Made by a program: the position numbers and the translations under genes | Shown here: positions 62,511-64,000 of the stretch, in pieces | Layout of the letters: every line of letters begins with the position of its first letter | Position numbering within the stretch: the first letter of the stretch is position 1 | Source: Branchinecta lynchi | Lineage: Eukaryota > Arthropoda > Branchiopoda > Anostraca > Branchinectidae | DNA: 64,000 nt | NCBI GenBank assembly: GCA_023053575.1 | Contig: JAKZAP010000004.1 | Coordinates: 21,815,252-21,879,251, forward strand | Direction of reading: 5' to 3' | Notes under the pieces: model-generated | Databases searched by the model: none | What the model saw: only the letters and a program-made list of their open reading frames with translations | What the model was told of the DNA's origin: nothing

Positions 62511-63705
62511 GGGATCCCGAAACGTAAGTGGACCCTATGACATCGCAAAAGTTGTCCGTCTGTCCGTCCGTCTGTAAGCAGGATAACTCTCGAAGGGAAT
62601 AAGATATTTTGATGAAACTTGGTGTGAGGATTCGTTGGGTCGTCGGACCAGTCAAGTTCGTAGATGGGCTTGTAGCCCTACATTTAGGGGTGGGGGAGGG
62701 GGTTCAAATTAAGGGGCAAACAAAATATTTTGAAACAGCTAATGTGATAGTCGGTTATGGGGTAAGAAGACATTCTGAACACGATGATGAAAACCATTTT
62801 GTCATCGGACAAGTAGTTCGCCCGGAATTCGGCCAAAACCGGAAAGTTTGTTGAAAGTAAAAGTTTTATTTGAAGTTGATTAGATGTTCGATTTGGGGGT
62901 AGGAAGACATGCTGAAGACGTGGTGAAAACTATTTTCTCGACGGACAAGTATTTCGCCCGGAATCCGGCCCAAACCGGAAAGTTTGTTGAAAGTAAAAGT
63001 TTTATTTGAAGTTGCTTAGATGTTCGATTTAGAGGTAGGAAGACATGCTGAAGACGATGGTCAGAACTATTTTCTTGACGGACAAGTATTTCGACCGGAA
63101 TCCAGCCCAAACCGGAAAGTTTGTCAAAATTAAAAGTTTTATTTCGAGTTGATTAGATGTTCGATTTAGGGCAAGAAGACATGCTGAACACTTATGTGAA
63201 AACAGTTTTCTACCCGGACATGTAGTTCGCCCGGAATCCGGACAAAATCGGAAAACTGTTGGAAGTTAATGTTTTATTTCTAGTTGACTAGATCAGCGAT
63301 TTAGGGGAATGAAGAGATGCTGAGTCCCTGTATGACAATCATATTTTACCCGGACATATAGTTCGACCGGAATCCGGCTGGAATTGGAAAATTTGTTATA
63401 AGCTAAATTTTTTCTAAATCAGTACTGGGGAAAGAAGACACCCTGATTTCGTCTTTGAGCTTTCTTTTTTTGCCAGACAAGTAGTTCTGGAGTTCGGCCG
63501 AAACCGGAAAATTGGCAGAAGCGGCAGGAAGTTTTCGTCAAAACAGCTATGACTTATAGGGGTAAACACACATGCTGAATTCAAATCTGAACTTGGTTTT
63601 CTCAGGTGATTAGCTATGTGGCCTTAATCTGTTTCTGAATTTTAATTGTAAAAATGTTCAAGGAGTCTGGCGATGACTGGATCTGGCTAAGACAAGACCC
63701 AGTTG
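62511..63705 (+). mobile_element. Family A copy 5 (~1.2 kb, interrupted at 3' end)
   Basis: It starts GGGATCCCGAAACGTAAGTG. The ~136-bp units are clearest here, with TGTTCGAT at about 62886, 63022 and 63158. Near the 3' end, at CCCAGTTGC (63705), a different repeat begins, so the conserved terminus is absent from the window. Confidence 0.85.
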
Positions 63706-64000
63706 CAGTGGCGTCGCAAGGGGGTGCATCACCCCCCCCCCCCACCTTTTTGAGATTCGGTAAAATTTTGGGCCGGAGGCCCAAAATTTTAATAAAATTG
63801 GTCGGTATTTTTTCGATAGCAGAATTGTTCGATATATTTACGGGGATTCGGTAGTTATACAAAATCCTAAATAGGCTATATGTACAAATCTCTTCGGTAT
63901 AATGATCGGGATTCGGTATAATTGCCAGTATTCGGTAGTTATCTTGAATTTGGTGAGAGAATTTACCGAAATCATTTGGTAATTTTTCGATGCCGGAACT
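63706..64000 (+). mobile_element. Element inserted in family A copy 5 (continues past window)
   Basis: It begins AGTGGCGTCGCAAGGGGGTG with a C12 run. It contains an exact hairpin AAAATTTTGGGCC...GGCCCAAAATTTT (63762-63790). Many ATTCGGTA-type motifs follow (63756-63990). The far end is outside the window. Confidence 0.6.

Noticed and set aside
1..64000. An operon or linked pathway joining PUS1 and THOC2
   Set aside because: The genes are about 8.3 kb apart with separate gene structures. Shared orientation alone gives no evidence of joint regulation.

Overview
This is nuclear genomic DNA of an animal, most likely an invertebrate. It holds two co-directional, intron-rich protein genes on the + strand, embedded in dense transposon-derived sequence. 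There is no bacterial-style gene packing, no CRISPR array and no rRNA. Both gene products look animal-like. The exact phylum cannot be read from the sequence.

Region 1 (1-5464) is the 3' part of a tRNA pseudouridine synthase gene of the TruA/PUS1 family. It has four exons; the gene starts upstream of the window. The catalytic Asp motif ARTDKGV and the HQIRKMVG core are both present. Its 3.1-kb intron holds a repeat split by a roughly 2.3-kb nested insertion that contains a 546-bp tandem duplication.

Region 2 (5465-13781) is intergenic. It carries several non-autonomous DNA transposons. Three are hAT-like insertions with CAGTC-type termini and 8-bp target duplications; one of these is a 703-bp fold-back element. 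Two others are terminal-inverted-repeat elements without clear target duplications.

Region 3 (13782 to at least 61259) is the THOC2 orthologue, the large scaffold subunit of the THO/TREX mRNA-export complex. I placed 25 coding exons. Every junction keeps the reading frame, giving 1369 codons so far. The N-terminal domain, the central Thoc2 domain, the Tho2 domain and most of the charged, lysine/arginine-rich tail are present. The last visible exon appears to use a GC donor, and the 3' end lies beyond the window.

The introns hold: (a) at least six copies of an unnamed ~1.1-kb repeat ('family A') with GGGATCCC near both ends and an internal ~136-bp tandem unit; (b) three same-orientation MITEs with 3-bp target duplications and a CRE-like TGACGTCA site; (c) a near-perfect 116-bp-arm palindrome; (d) a hAT MITE inserted just upstream of a THOC2 splice acceptor; (e) two copies of a G/C-tract-bounded element with internal minisatellites; (f) decayed non-LTR retrotransposon fragments, including a reverse-transcriptase YADD relic; and (g) a degenerate tRNA-like sequence.

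The two genes both act in RNA metabolism (tRNA modification and mRNP export), but nothing in the sequence links their function. I found no new multi-gene system. The novelty here is in the mobile-element content, above all family A and the nested or splice-adjacent insertions.
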